From assembly GCA_947038745.1 (NCBI GenBank), contig CAMQXE010000060.1:1-7391 (forward strand): a DNA stretch of 7,391 nt, read 5' to 3'. This DNA is from an uncultured Propionibacteriaceae bacterium. GTDB taxonomy: Bacteria > Actinomycetota > Actinomycetes > Propionibacteriales > Propionibacteriaceae. Position numbers and translations under genes: made by a program. Under the pieces are notes generated by a model. That model was not told where the DNA came from. It ran no database searches and worked only from the letters and a program-made list of their open reading frames with translations. Each line of letters begins with the position of its first letter. Position 1 is the first letter of the stretch. Below are positions 1 through 7,391 of this stretch, one piece after another.

Positions 1-152
1 TAACAGCAGTAAGTACGGCTGACTACAGTGCTGGAAAGTCTGTAGCGCCACGTCCTCTTAATAGCGAAATGAGCCTAGATAAGATTATTGCCACTGGGTT
101 TAATCCTCGCAATCATATGGATTCTCTCAAGGACTATCTTTTTCGGCTCTAG
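1..152 (+). CDS. rmlD: dTDP-4-dehydrorhamnose reductase, C-terminal end (partial)
   Basis: Only the 3' end is present: an open frame with codons starting at position 3 and a TAG stop at 150-152, about 49 residues. The residues include TADY, then APRPLNSEMSLDKI, ATGFNPR and a final LKDYLFRL. This matches the RmlD/RfbD C-terminal signature (T-x-Y...RP-x-NS-x-x-x-x-x-K...GF...W/L...L). RmlD is the cytosolic NADPH-dependent enzyme that performs the last step of dTDP-L-rhamnose synthesis. The long GK-x-x-APRPL spacing and the ATGF-x-PR ending resemble actinobacterial RmlD proteins, some of which are fused to an N-terminal RmlC epimerase domain. Whether that holds here cannot be seen because the N-terminus is outside the window. 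The gene converges on glf across a 70-nt gap. The family call is quite secure despite the short length; everything upstream is unknown. Confidence 0.85.
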   Translation, partial: TAVSTADYSAGKSVAPRPLNSEMSLDKIIATGFNPRNHMDSLKDYLFRL

Positions 153-162
153 GGGGTGGTTA

Positions 163-215
163 AAATAGTTTCTGCCTGGAGCCAATAAGTATATGATTCC
201 AGGCAGAAACTATTT
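163..215. terminator. Bidirectional terminator hairpin between rmlD and glf
   Basis: The arm AAATAGTTTCTGCCTGGA at 163-180 pairs perfectly over 18 bp with 198-215, leaving a 17-nt loop (181-197). It starts 10 nt after the rmlD stop and begins 7 nt beyond the glf stop codon on the other strand. The outer ends are A/T-rich, so each strand leaves the stem through a short T tract: ATTTAA on + and ATTTTAA on -. That is the form expected of a shared intrinsic terminator for two converging genes. The T tracts are short, so termination efficiency is uncertain. Confidence 0.8.
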
Positions 216-222
216 AACATTG

Positions 223-1410
<1,188 letters not shown>

Positions 1411-1416
1411 CTACTA

Positions 1417-1422
1417 CTCCTC
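1417..1422 (-). promoter_or_regulatory. Ribosome binding site of glf
   Basis: Reads GAGGAG on the minus strand with a 9-nt gap to the ATG. This supports the start chosen for glf; no longer N-terminus is plausible because the FAD motif already begins at residue 4. Confidence 0.8.
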
Positions 1423-1447
1423 ATTGGTGTGGATTACTTCGTCCCCC

Positions 1448-1476
1448 ACTGTATTCGGCTTCTCCTGCCTCGTCAT
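1448..1476 (-). promoter_or_regulatory. Candidate promoter of glf
   Basis: On the minus strand, ATGACG (1476-1471, four of six matches to TTGACA) is followed after 17 nt by TACAGT (1453-1448, TANNNT type, four of six matches to TATAAT). The predicted transcript would start near 1441, giving a leader of about 34 nt that contains the ribosome site. This is a consensus match by eye only. Confidence 0.4.
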
Positions 1477-1478
1477 CA

Positions 1479-1488
1479 GGGCGCGCCC
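1479..1488. promoter_or_regulatory. GC palindrome in the divergent control region, possible operator
   Basis: GGGCGCGCCC is a perfect 10-bp palindrome midway between the two divergent start codons. It lies directly upstream of the proposed glf -35 box. It is flanked by a further inverted pair, GCCTC (1467-1471) and GAGGC (1492-1496), whose centre is shifted by about 2 nt. It could be a binding site for a regulator shared by glf and the glycosyltransferase operon, or simply a chance GC-rich palindrome. Confidence 0.3.
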
Positions 1489-1490
1489 AC

Positions 1491-1531
1491 TGAGGCTGAA
1501 TGCATTTGCGCGCTAGGCTTCACTTTAAGGT
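1491..1531 (+). promoter_or_regulatory. Weak candidate promoter region of the glycosyltransferase operon
   Basis: The operon needs a promoter upstream of 1535, and two TANNNT hexamers fit a -10 box: TAGGCT at 1514-1519 and TAAGGT at 1526-1531. Neither has a convincing -35 box at 16-18 nt. TAGGCT is favoured because it leaves room for transcription to start before the ribosome site. The palindrome AATGCATT (1499-1506) lies just upstream. No other gene-like content was seen in 1408-1550. Confidence 0.2.
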
Positions 1532-1534
1532 TCT

Positions 1535-1545
1535 GGGAGAAAGGG
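1535..1545 (+). promoter_or_regulatory. Ribosome binding site that decides the first operon gene's start
   Basis: The purine-rich stretch GGGAGAAAGGG lies 5 nt before the ATG at 1551. The alternative in-frame ATG at 1498-1502 region (codon start 1500) lacks such a site and would add 17 residues of no family character. This argues for initiation at 1551. Confidence 0.65.
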
Positions 1546-1550
1546 CATGT

Positions 1551-2651
1551 ATGACTACTCTGCCGACAGCTATGGTCAGCGATGAGACGTCGTCTAACAC
1601 CCCATTAGTCTCGATCATCATTCCTATTTATGGTGTCGAAGACTACATTGAGCGGGCAGTCCAGAGCCTCCTTGCGCAGACCTTGACGGATTTTGAGCTG
1701 CTCCTGGTTGATGATGGGAGCAAAGATCGCTCTGGCGAAATCTGCGACGAACTTGCCGCTACCGACTCACGGATCACGGTATTTCATAACCCCAACGGTG
1801 GTGCTCCCGTTGCGCGTAATTTTGCGATGGACCGGGCCCGCGGCACGTACTACTACTTCATGGACGGCGACGACTGGGCCGAACCGACGATGTTGGCAGA
1901 CATGGTGGAGTTAGCACAGCGCACGCAGGCAGAACTCGTCGTGTGCGGCTTTTACATCGAGCAGTACTACTCCGACACTGAGTTCGTCACGGAGATCAAG
2001 AGCCAGCCGTCGGCGGTCTATGAGAAAAAAGAGTTCCGTGAGAATGCTTGGAAACTCTTTGAGAACAACCTGCTCAACACCCCGTGGAACAAGCTCTTCT
2101 TACGCTCCTTCATTGAAGAGCATGGGTTGCGCTACCCAGATCACTTCTGGGACGACACGCCCTTCTCGCTATCGGTGGTGCGTCGAGTGAATAAGGTCGC
2201 AGTTTCTAGCACTCCTTACTACCACTTCCTGCGTAAGCGCTCGGAGTCATTGACAAGTAAGTACCGTCCCACGGCCTACGAGATGAATGAGCAGCAGCAG
2301 ACGCAGATGATCGAGGTATACCGCGAATGGGGCCTTCTCGATGATCCGACGAATGCCTCCTTCTTGGCACGTCGCTACATTGATCGGTTCTTCGTCTCCT
2401 TGGAGAACGTCATAAGCTCGGAAAATACTGCAACCAGGTCCGAGAAAATTGCCACTATCAACGATATGTTGCACAACCCCCGGCTCCGTGCGGCGCTCCC
2501 CATTGCGAAGTATCCGTCACCGCACATGCGCGTCATGCTAGCGCCGCTACGAGCAGCGTCAGCCTCAGCGGTCTATGCCATGATGACAAGTGTCGCTGCG
2601 ATCAAACGCCGCAATGTGCGGGTATTCGGGTGGCTCAAGGCCCACCGATGA
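1551..2651 (+). CDS. GT2-family glycosyltransferase
   Basis: Encodes 366 residues; the start at 1551 was chosen for its ribosome site, and the frame is open upstream to 1500. The GT-A fold begins at VSIIIPIYGVEDYI (20-33). The nucleotide-sugar motif VDDGS is at 53-57, NGGAPVARN at 82-90, and the metal-binding DxD element DGDD at 105-108. WNKLF (179-183) and FWDDTPF (199-205) follow; D201/D202 take the place of the catalytic-base ED of this family. This resembles the EpsJ/WcaA-like inverting enzymes that add sugars to lipid-linked repeat units at the cytoplasmic membrane face. Donor and acceptor cannot be told. The C-terminal ~150 residues are helical and include an Ala-rich, weakly hydrophobic stretch (330-350), possibly for membrane association. 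A shared WGLL motif (260-263) and similar layout show it to be a paralogue of the N-terminal half of the next gene. Its stop overlaps the next start (ATGA). Confidence 0.92.
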   Translation: MTTLPTAMVSDETSSNTPLVSIIIPIYGVEDYIERAVQSLLAQTLTDFELLLVDDGSKDRSGEICDELAATDSRITVFHNPNGGAPVARNFAMDRARGTYYYFMDGDDWAEPTMLADMVELAQRTQAELVVCGFYIEQYYSDTEFVTEIKSQPSAVYEKKEFRENAWKLFENNLLNTPWNKLFLRSFIEEHGLRYPDHFWDDTPFSLSVVRRVNKVAVSSTPYYHFLRKRSESLTSKYRPTAYEMNEQQQTQMIEVYREWGLLDDPTNASFLARRYIDRFFVSLENVISSENTATRSEKIATINDMLHNPRLRAALPIAKYPSPHMRVMLAPLRAASASAVYAMMTSVAAIKRRNVRVFGWLKAHR

Positions 2652-4855
2652 GTAGCACCACGCCGGAGATCACTTTCGTGATGCCGGCTTATAACGCTGC
2701 TGCGACGATAGCTAGATCTGTTGCCAGCGTTCAGGGCCAGACCGTGCCACAGTGGCGGCTCATCATCATTGATGATGCCTCCACGGATACGACGGCGAGT
2801 ATTGCAGCGCAATTAGCTGATGCTGATCCTCGGATTACGGTGCTATGTCAGCCGCGAAATATGGGTGCAGGTGAGGCGCGAAATCGAGGTATTGAGGCAG
2901 TAGCTACGCCGTATCTGGCTTTCGTTGATAGCGACGACACGATTGAATCTGATCTTATTGAACGAGTCCAGAGCGCACTGAATCAGACGCCAGTCGACGT
3001 CGTAGTTTTTGGTCTGACCGAAGAGTTCATCGGTGCCGGTTCTGCTATCGCCGGTGGGCGCACGCTGATTCCGGCAGCGGGCCTACAGCGCACTGCTGAC
3101 GAGCTGCATCTGGCTGTCCTCGATCTTGAAGAGCAGACTCTATTCGGTTACCAATGGAACCGGGTTTATCGCACCGCATTACTGAACGAACATCGGATTC
3201 GCTTCGAAACAGCAGTGATCTATGAGGACTACTTCTTTAACCTTGCAGTAGCTGAACACGCGACATCGCAGTGCTGTCTTGACGTCGCGCTGTATCACTA
3301 CATTAAGGGTCAAGCGACGTCGATCACCGGCAATAAATACCTACCTGACTACTGGGAACTATCCCAACGACGTAGCGCCACCATGGTAGAAGCGCAGCGC
3401 CGGTGGGGGCTGCTCAATGACTCAGTGCGGGCCCGGCTGGGCGTGCTCTACTTGCGTTATCTACTCTCAGCGCTGAGCCGTAACGCTGCGCCAGCAGCAG
3501 GACTAGACCGTGCAGCCCAGCGAGCCTGGCTCGCTGACATCGCGAATACCCCGCTCTTTGCTGAGCTCGTACCAGCCGCAGCTCCCCGTTCGGCCCCCTT
3601 GCGGCTATTCCAGCGACTCGTGCAGCGCTCGCGGTGGGGCAGCGCGGTTGCCTTGGCTTCCGGCACCAGCAGGCTTCGTACCGGTGCCCGTCCGGTGTAT
3701 GAGCGCCTGACCAGATTAGAACGTCGCACTGAAGCAGACCCGGCTCCACAGGCTCCGCTATCAAGTGCGCCTGCGCGACGCGTCCTGGTCTACGGCATGA
3801 CCCACAATCCCGGTGGTATTGAGTCCTACCTGATGAACCGTTTTCGGGTTCTTAACCATGACGAACTGACCTTTGATTTCATCTGTGACTGGCCCACAAT
3901 GGCTTACCAAGAAGAAGTAGAACAGGCTGGTGCCCACGTTCATTTCATTCCTGCCAAAGGGGCGCACCCGCTCGGCCATCTACATGGCTGGTGGCGAGTG
4001 CTACGTGCCCATCGGGAGTATCACACGGTGTATTTCAACGCACTCGATGCGGGGGTCGCAGTTTCAGCGCTTATTCCTAAACTGTTACGGCGCAAGATCG
4101 TGATACATAGCCACAATTCTTCGACAGATCGTGGCAAGTTCCATCGACGCTTCCAGCCATTGCTAGATCGAGTAACCGATGATCGCTACGCCTGCGCTAG
4201 TGCGGCTGCGGAGTATTTATTCGGGGCTAACCAGAACGTTGCAATTGTGCAAAATGCTGTCGATCTGCGGTGCTACCGCCATAACCCGGAACGCCGGGCG
4301 CAGCTACGGACAGAACTGGGCCTTAGCGACCAGCTAGTTATCGTGTGTGTTGGCCGGTTTACCGCGCAGAAGAACTCATTGCGGATTCCGGCACTGCTAC
4401 GTGCGGTTACTGATGAAAACCCGCAGGCCACGTTGCTGTGGGTAGGGCAAGGTGAGTTAGAGGGAGAAGCTCGTGAGCAGATCGAATCATTAGGGCTGAG
4501 CGGGCATACCCGTTTCCTTGGTATTCGTGATGATGTTGCCGACCTCATGCAAGCCGCTGATGTTTTCCTCTTGCCATCACGCTTTGAGGGGCTGGCGCTG
4601 GTGCTCGTTGAGGCACAAGCTGCAGGGTTGCCATGCGTGGTATCGACGTCGGTAGCTCCTGAGTCATCTGTTGGCGGTATAACTTTTATTGATCTTGCTG
4701 AGCCGGATTCCGTGTGGGCTCATGCGATATTGGAAGCAGCAAAGCAGCCGCGTAACGACTATCACGACGTCTTGGCGCAACGCGGTTTTGACGTTCATCG
4801 CCCAGATACGGCTACGCAACAGTTATTAGAGTCACTGGCCGGGAGGGCCCGATGA
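2648..4855 (+). CDS. Two-domain GT2-GT4 fusion glycosyltransferase
   Basis: A 735-residue protein, about twice the length of a single glycosyltransferase. The N-terminal GT2 (GT-A) domain spans about 7-270: VMPAYNAAATI (11-21), IDDAS (41-45, with Ala in place of the usual Gly), NMGAGEARNRG (71-81), DSDD (94-97), WNRVYR (170-175) and YEDYFF (192-197). A helical tail with WGLL (253-256) follows, then a Pro/Ala-rich linker (about 358-376). The GT4 (GT-B) domain spans about 377-705: VYGMTHNPGGIESYLMNRFR (381-400), HSHNSS (487-492), VGRFTAQKN (568-576), and the retaining E-x7-E motif in FEGLALVLVE (E647/E655). It resembles EpsF/CapM-type enzymes. Both active sites look intact, so the protein probably adds two consecutive sugars. 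The ATG at 2648 overlaps the previous stop and has AAGG 7 nt upstream. A GTG at 2630 is in frame but lacks a site. Donors are unknown. Confidence 0.93.
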   Translation: MSSTTPEITFVMPAYNAAATIARSVASVQGQTVPQWRLIIIDDASTDTTASIAAQLADADPRITVLCQPRNMGAGEARNRGIEAVATPYLAFVDSDDTIESDLIERVQSALNQTPVDVVVFGLTEEFIGAGSAIAGGRTLIPAAGLQRTADELHLAVLDLEEQTLFGYQWNRVYRTALLNEHRIRFETAVIYEDYFFNLAVAEHATSQCCLDVALYHYIKGQATSITGNKYLPDYWELSQRRSATMVEAQRRWGLLNDSVRARLGVLYLRYLLSALSRNAAPAAGLDRAAQRAWLADIANTPLFAELVPAAAPRSAPLRLFQRLVQRSRWGSAVALASGTSRLRTGARPVYERLTRLERRTEADPAPQAPLSSAPARRVLVYGMTHNPGGIESYLMNRFRVLNHDELTFDFICDWPTMAYQEEVEQAGAHVHFIPAKGAHPLGHLHGWWRVLRAHREYHTVYFNALDAGVAVSALIPKLLRRKIVIHSHNSSTDRGKFHRRFQPLLDRVTDDRYACASAAAEYLFGANQNVAIVQNAVDLRCYRHNPERRAQLRTELGLSDQLVIVCVGRFTAQKNSLRIPALLRAVTDENPQATLLWVGQGELEGEAREQIESLGLSGHTRFLGIRDDVADLMQAADVFLLPSRFEGLALVLVEAQAAGLPCVVSTSVAPESSVGGITFIDLAEPDSVWAHAILEAAKQPRNDYHDVLAQRGFDVHRPDTATQQLLESLAGRAR
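4841..4847 (+). promoter_or_regulatory. Ribosome binding site for the WbbI/Gtf3-like gene
   Basis: GGGAGGG lies inside the last codons of the preceding gene, with GGAGG 5 nt before the ATG at 4852. It permits strong initiation at the ATGA overlap as well as termination-reinitiation coupling. Confidence 0.7.
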
Positions 4856-5937
4856 AATACATTCTGTCGGAACGGGTGCCAGGCGAGGATCGGACAGCCT
4901 GGTCCAAGGCGCGTATAGATGCAGAGACTATTGCACAGCGTGCCGGATTCTCTTCGATCATCGTAGAAGGGGTTAGCGGGCGTAGCGAGGCTAGTGTGCT
5001 CAGCAAAATCCTTGGACATGTTGAGATGGGTAAGCGTTGGCGGGCTGCTTTTGCCCAAGTTCCCGACGGCGCAACCGTGCTGTTGCAGCTACCTTTAGTC
5101 AATAATGCGGCGGCGCTTCCACAACTTATTCGCCGTGCTTGTGCCCGAAAAATAGAAGTCGTCGGCCTTATCCACGATGTAGAAGCATTGCGAATGATTA
5201 AAGACTCCAGCGTCGCTCCGGTAACCCGGCTTCGAATGCGGGTGGAAGAGCTCGGAGCATTGAAAGCCTGCTCACGACTCATCGTGCATAACTCCCAGAT
5301 GGGCCACGTGTTAGCTGAACAAGGCATAGAAACTCCTCAGACGATTCTGGGGATCTTTGATTACCTTCTCGACGAACGCCCAGACGGCCAGACCTGGGCA
5401 CAAGCCAATGTCACTGACGACTCCACCTCACTGGTTTTTGCCGGCAACCTCAGCCCAGAAAAGTCAGGTTTCCTCTACGATCCTCCTACTGGTGTAGAGC
5501 TGGAACTCTATGGCGGACGCTATGAGAACAGTGCTAGCCCGCAGGTGCATTACCACGGGAGTTTTCCGGCAGAGATACTGCATGAACATCTTGTTGGCGG
5601 TTGGGGTTTGGTCTGGGACGGCCCTAATTCCTTAACTTGTGAAGGGCCGTACGGCGCGTATTTGCGCTATAACAACCCACACAAACTCTCGCTATTCCTG
5701 GCGGCTGGTTTCCCCGTCGTGGTTTGGGACGAGATGGCTCTAGCGCCATTAGTTATTGAGCATGGGTTGGGCTTAACGGTAGCTTCGCTCGCAGACGTTC
5801 CAGCCGCAGTCGCGGTGTTGAGCCAAGACCAATACCAGCAGTTCATGACCAATGTCGCTGCCTTTGGTCAGCATCTACGTCGTGGTGAGTTTCTTCGCGC
5901 CGCTCTTGATGGGCATACCCTGGTTCCGGTGAGGTAG
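4852..5937 (+). CDS. WbbI/Gtf3-like glycosyltransferase, putative beta-1,6-galactofuranosyltransferase
   Basis: A 361-residue protein, slightly longer than the usual ~330. Motifs characteristic of the WbbI/Gtf3 group occur in the right order: LQLPL (78-82), VGLIHDVEALR (104-114), RLIVHNSQM (142-150), ILGIFDYL (165-172), FAGNLSPEKSGFLY (196-209), YHGSFP (234-239), GLVWDG (252-257), YGAYLRYNNPHK (267-278) and LAAGFPVVVW (283-292). The group includes E. coli WbbI, a beta-1,6-galactofuranosyltransferase, and streptococcal Gtf3 glucosyltransferases, so family membership alone does not settle the sugar. A glf gene next door makes galactofuranose the likelier donor here (inference). No signal peptide or membrane segment is evident, so it should act on the cytosolic side on lipid-linked acceptors. 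It overlaps the preceding gene by ATGA and is 3 nt from the next. A Gtf3-like glucosyltransferase is the main alternative. Confidence 0.88.
   Translation: MKYILSERVPGEDRTAWSKARIDAETIAQRAGFSSIIVEGVSGRSEASVLSKILGHVEMGKRWRAAFAQVPDGATVLLQLPLVNNAAALPQLIRRACARKIEVVGLIHDVEALRMIKDSSVAPVTRLRMRVEELGALKACSRLIVHNSQMGHVLAEQGIETPQTILGIFDYLLDERPDGQTWAQANVTDDSTSLVFAGNLSPEKSGFLYDPPTGVELELYGGRYENSASPQVHYHGSFPAEILHEHLVGGWGLVWDGPNSLTCEGPYGAYLRYNNPHKLSLFLAAGFPVVVWDEMALAPLVIEHGLGLTVASLADVPAAVAVLSQDQYQQFMTNVAAFGQHLRRGEFLRAALDGHTLVPVR
5931..5935 (+). promoter_or_regulatory. Ribosome binding site of the polymerase gene
   Basis: GAGGT overlaps the end of the preceding gene and sits 5 nt before the ATG at 5941. This fixes the start of the polymerase reading frame. 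Confidence 0.7.
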
Positions 5938-5940
5938 CCG

Positions 5941-7391
5941 ATGCTGCTGTGGCTGCTGGGCGCGATATTTCTGATTGGCGCAATTGTTAGCTATCGCTTC
6001 GGCGAACGTAATATCGTCGCGCCGGTGGTGCTGTTCTTGGGAACTTGGACTGCGTGCCTTGGCCTTGCCGCCTATAACCAGCACTTGTGGGGATTTCAGG
6101 TTCTTCCTGAGACGTTCTTCGTCATCCTTATTGGCGGGGTGGAGTTCGTCGCGGTGTCATATCTGGTGCGCAACTGGTTTCGTCGTCGCTATGGGGCGGT
6201 GCCGGTAGCTAAGCCGCAACATCACGATATTGGCTTGGGTTGGCTACTGGGTATAGATGCCATTATTGGAGTGACATTTGCCGCCTACTTCGCTCGGGTG
6301 CTGGCTATTATTCCCGAGGCTCCTTCGCTTGGGGAACGGCTGCGGCTGTTCAAGGAACAGACGTCTATCTCACATACGGCAGTGCTGCCGAGCTATGTAG
6401 GGCAGTTATTCAGGCTGTCGCAGATTTTGGCTTTTGTATTGGCATATCTCCTAGCAACGTATCTTGCCTCTGGCAAGATCCATAGCCGACGTGATCGGGT
6501 AGCTGTCGCACTACAGCTGGCCGGGTTGGGCACTTTTTGTATCACCCTCTTTTTGTCTTCTGACCGGCTAGCGATTGTTGCCTTATTGCTAGGGTTCGTC
6601 GCCTGTTGGGCGCTGCTCTGGCAGCACCGTCGCGGCAGAGAAGGACTGACTCGCCGGTTTGCGATATTGGCCGGGGCCGGTGCATTAGGGCTGCTACTGG
6701 CGTTCTACTTAGTAGCACCATTGATTGGCCGGAACCGTTCTGAGGGCTTGCTGGCCTACATTGCGCTCTACGGCGGTGGGTCGATTGCGTTGCTGAACGA
6801 CTTTCTGCAGAACCGTCCTCCTTCGGTTTCTGTGCCGGGCCTAGAAAGTTTCTACACCCTCAATTTGAAGCTACATCACCTTGGGCTTACCCCGCCGTTA
6901 GACCCATACCCACCAATCCATCTGGAAAACCGCTACCGAAATAACATGCAGATGGGCAACGTCTATACGGCCTATCGACGTTGGATTTACGACTTTGGTT
7001 ATCTGGGAGCAGCAGTACTCCAAGGGCTGATGGCATTCGTTCTTAATGTGGTTTTCTGCATCAACCGGCATCTAAAGGGCAAAGATCGCCCATTCTGGAT
7101 GGTGCTCTACGCTTTCACGCTCTATTCGGTCATCTTTCACCCAGTAGATTCCTACTTCACGATGCAATTTGTCAGCCAGACGTTCTGTATCTCGCTGGTC
7201 TTGATGAAGCTCATCAGCGTTCTAGCCTTGCGCCGTCCTAATAGCGGAGATAGAGGGAAAGAGAAGAAGAAAGATAGCGTAAAAACGCCCAAAAACCGTG
7301 CTAGCTCACTGGTCATGTCTACGCAGGCAACGAGTTCGCTCAAGCTCAACGCCGGGATGAATATGTTGCTGCAGTTCAGCATCATCTTTAT
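5941..7391 (+). CDS. wzy: Wzy-type oligosaccharide repeat-unit polymerase, frame open into a flippase-like segment (partial)
   Basis: An ATG at 5941 opens 483 codons with no stop before the window ends. Residues 1-432 hold about 12 hydrophobic segments (roughly 1-18, 27-46, 59-76, 99-123, 160-178, 188-206, 209-228, 241-263, 267-286, 350-373, 384-400, 405-432). A large external loop lies at about 288-348. Wzy-like signatures are SSDRLAIVALLLGF (206-219), YIALYGGGSIALLNDFL (272-288) and NVYTAYRRWIYDFGYLGA (340-357), the last being the typical N-x-YT...Y-x-DFG-x-x-G motif before the third-last helix. Such polymerases join undecaprenyl-diphosphate-linked repeat units on the outer face of the membrane. 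The protein should end soon after residue 432. Instead it continues through a basic linker (RGKEKKK at 438-444) into a segment resembling the N-terminus of Wzx. It is last of the visible operon. The polymerase call is firm; the fusion is strongly suggested but cut off by the window edge. Confidence 0.88.
   Translation, partial: MLLWLLGAIFLIGAIVSYRFGERNIVAPVVLFLGTWTACLGLAAYNQHLWGFQVLPETFFVILIGGVEFVAVSYLVRNWFRRRYGAVPVAKPQHHDIGLGWLLGIDAIIGVTFAAYFARVLAIIPEAPSLGERLRLFKEQTSISHTAVLPSYVGQLFRLSQILAFVLAYLLATYLASGKIHSRRDRVAVALQLAGLGTFCITLFLSSDRLAIVALLLGFVACWALLWQHRRGREGLTRRFAILAGAGALGLLLAFYLVAPLIGRNRSEGLLAYIALYGGGSIALLNDFLQNRPPSVSVPGLESFYTLNLKLHHLGLTPPLDPYPPIHLENRYRNNMQMGNVYTAYRRWIYDFGYLGAAVLQGLMAFVLNVVFCINRHLKGKDRPFWMVLYAFTLYSVIFHPVDSYFTMQFVSQTFCISLVLMKLISVLALRRPNSGDRGKEKKKDSVKTPKNRASSLVMSTQATSSLKLNAGMNMLLQFSIIF
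7315..7391 (+). other. Flippase (Wzx)-like N-terminal segment continuing in frame from the polymerase
   Basis: Starting at Met459 of the polymerase frame, the residues SSLKLNAGMNMLLQFSIIF look like the opening of polysaccharide flippases (S-L-x-x-N-x-x-x-N-x-LLQ, then a hydrophobic helix). Wzx moves lipid-linked repeat units across the membrane. It is in the same frame as wzy with no stop between them. The ATG at 7315 has no ribosome site in the 20 nt before it, which argues against a separate gene starting here. The segment could also start a separate, overlapping product if internal initiation occurs. Only 26 codons are visible. Confidence 0.55.

Noticed and set aside
1500..1550. 17-residue N-terminal extension of the first glycosyltransferase
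   Set aside because: No ribosome site precedes it and the residues are unlike GT2 N-termini; the purine-rich site at 1535-1545 fits the ATG at 1551.
2287..2302. Short CAG-like run (AGCAGCAGCAG)
   Set aside because: It encodes EQQQ within a coding helix and is too short to be a meaningful tandem repeat.
2630..2647. GTG start six codons upstream for the GT2-GT4 gene
   Set aside because: It lacks a Shine-Dalgarno sequence, whereas the ATG at 2648 has AAGG at good spacing and forms an ATGA overlap like the one at 4852.
4812..5327. 171-codon open frame on the minus strand
   Set aside because: Antisense to the WbbI/Gtf3-like gene, which carries clear family motifs throughout; no family resemblance in the minus frame.
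5975..6485. Two short + strand open frames (5975-6208, 6240-6485)
   Set aside because: They lie out of frame inside the polymerase gene, whose own frame is uninterrupted and shows membrane segments and Wzy motifs.
7152..7385. 77-codon minus-strand open frame near the right edge
   Set aside because: It is antisense to the polymerase linker region; its Phe/Ser-rich composition simply mirrors the lysine-rich linker on the + strand.

Overview
The window is part of a cell-surface polysaccharide (capsule/exopolysaccharide) locus. It most likely comes from a mid-GC actinobacterium (Actinomycetota). The evidence is the actinobacterial flavour of UDP-galactopyranose mutase and of the RmlD tail, GC somewhat above half, strong GGAGG-type ribosome sites, and TANNNT-type -10 candidates. 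Genus cannot be fixed from sequence alone.

Layout. Positions 1-152 (+) hold the last ~49 codons of rmlD (dTDP-4-dehydrorhamnose reductase). It converges on glf (223-1407, -), UDP-galactopyranose mutase. Between the two stop codons lies a perfect 18-bp inverted repeat that fits a bidirectional terminator. Positions 1408-1550 are a divergent control region with a 10-bp GC palindrome and candidate promoters. From 1551 to the right edge runs a tightly packed (+) operon of four reading frames. These are a GT2 glycosyltransferase (1551-2651), a GT2-GT4 two-domain glycosyltransferase (2648-4855), a WbbI/Gtf3-like putative galactofuranosyltransferase (4852-5937), and a Wzy-type polymerase (5941 onwards). 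The first three genes are joined by two ATGA stop/start overlaps, and the polymerase begins 3 nt after the third.

How the genes fit together (inference). RmlD supplies dTDP-L-rhamnose and Glf supplies UDP-galactofuranose. The four glycosyltransferase domains assemble a lipid-linked repeat unit, with the WbbI-like enzyme probably adding galactofuranose. Wzy polymerises the exported units. The most unusual point is at the right edge: the polymerase frame does not stop after its last membrane segment. It runs through a lysine-rich linker into residues that look like the start of a Wzx flippase, so this may be a single Wzy-Wzx polypeptide. The window ends before this can be confirmed.
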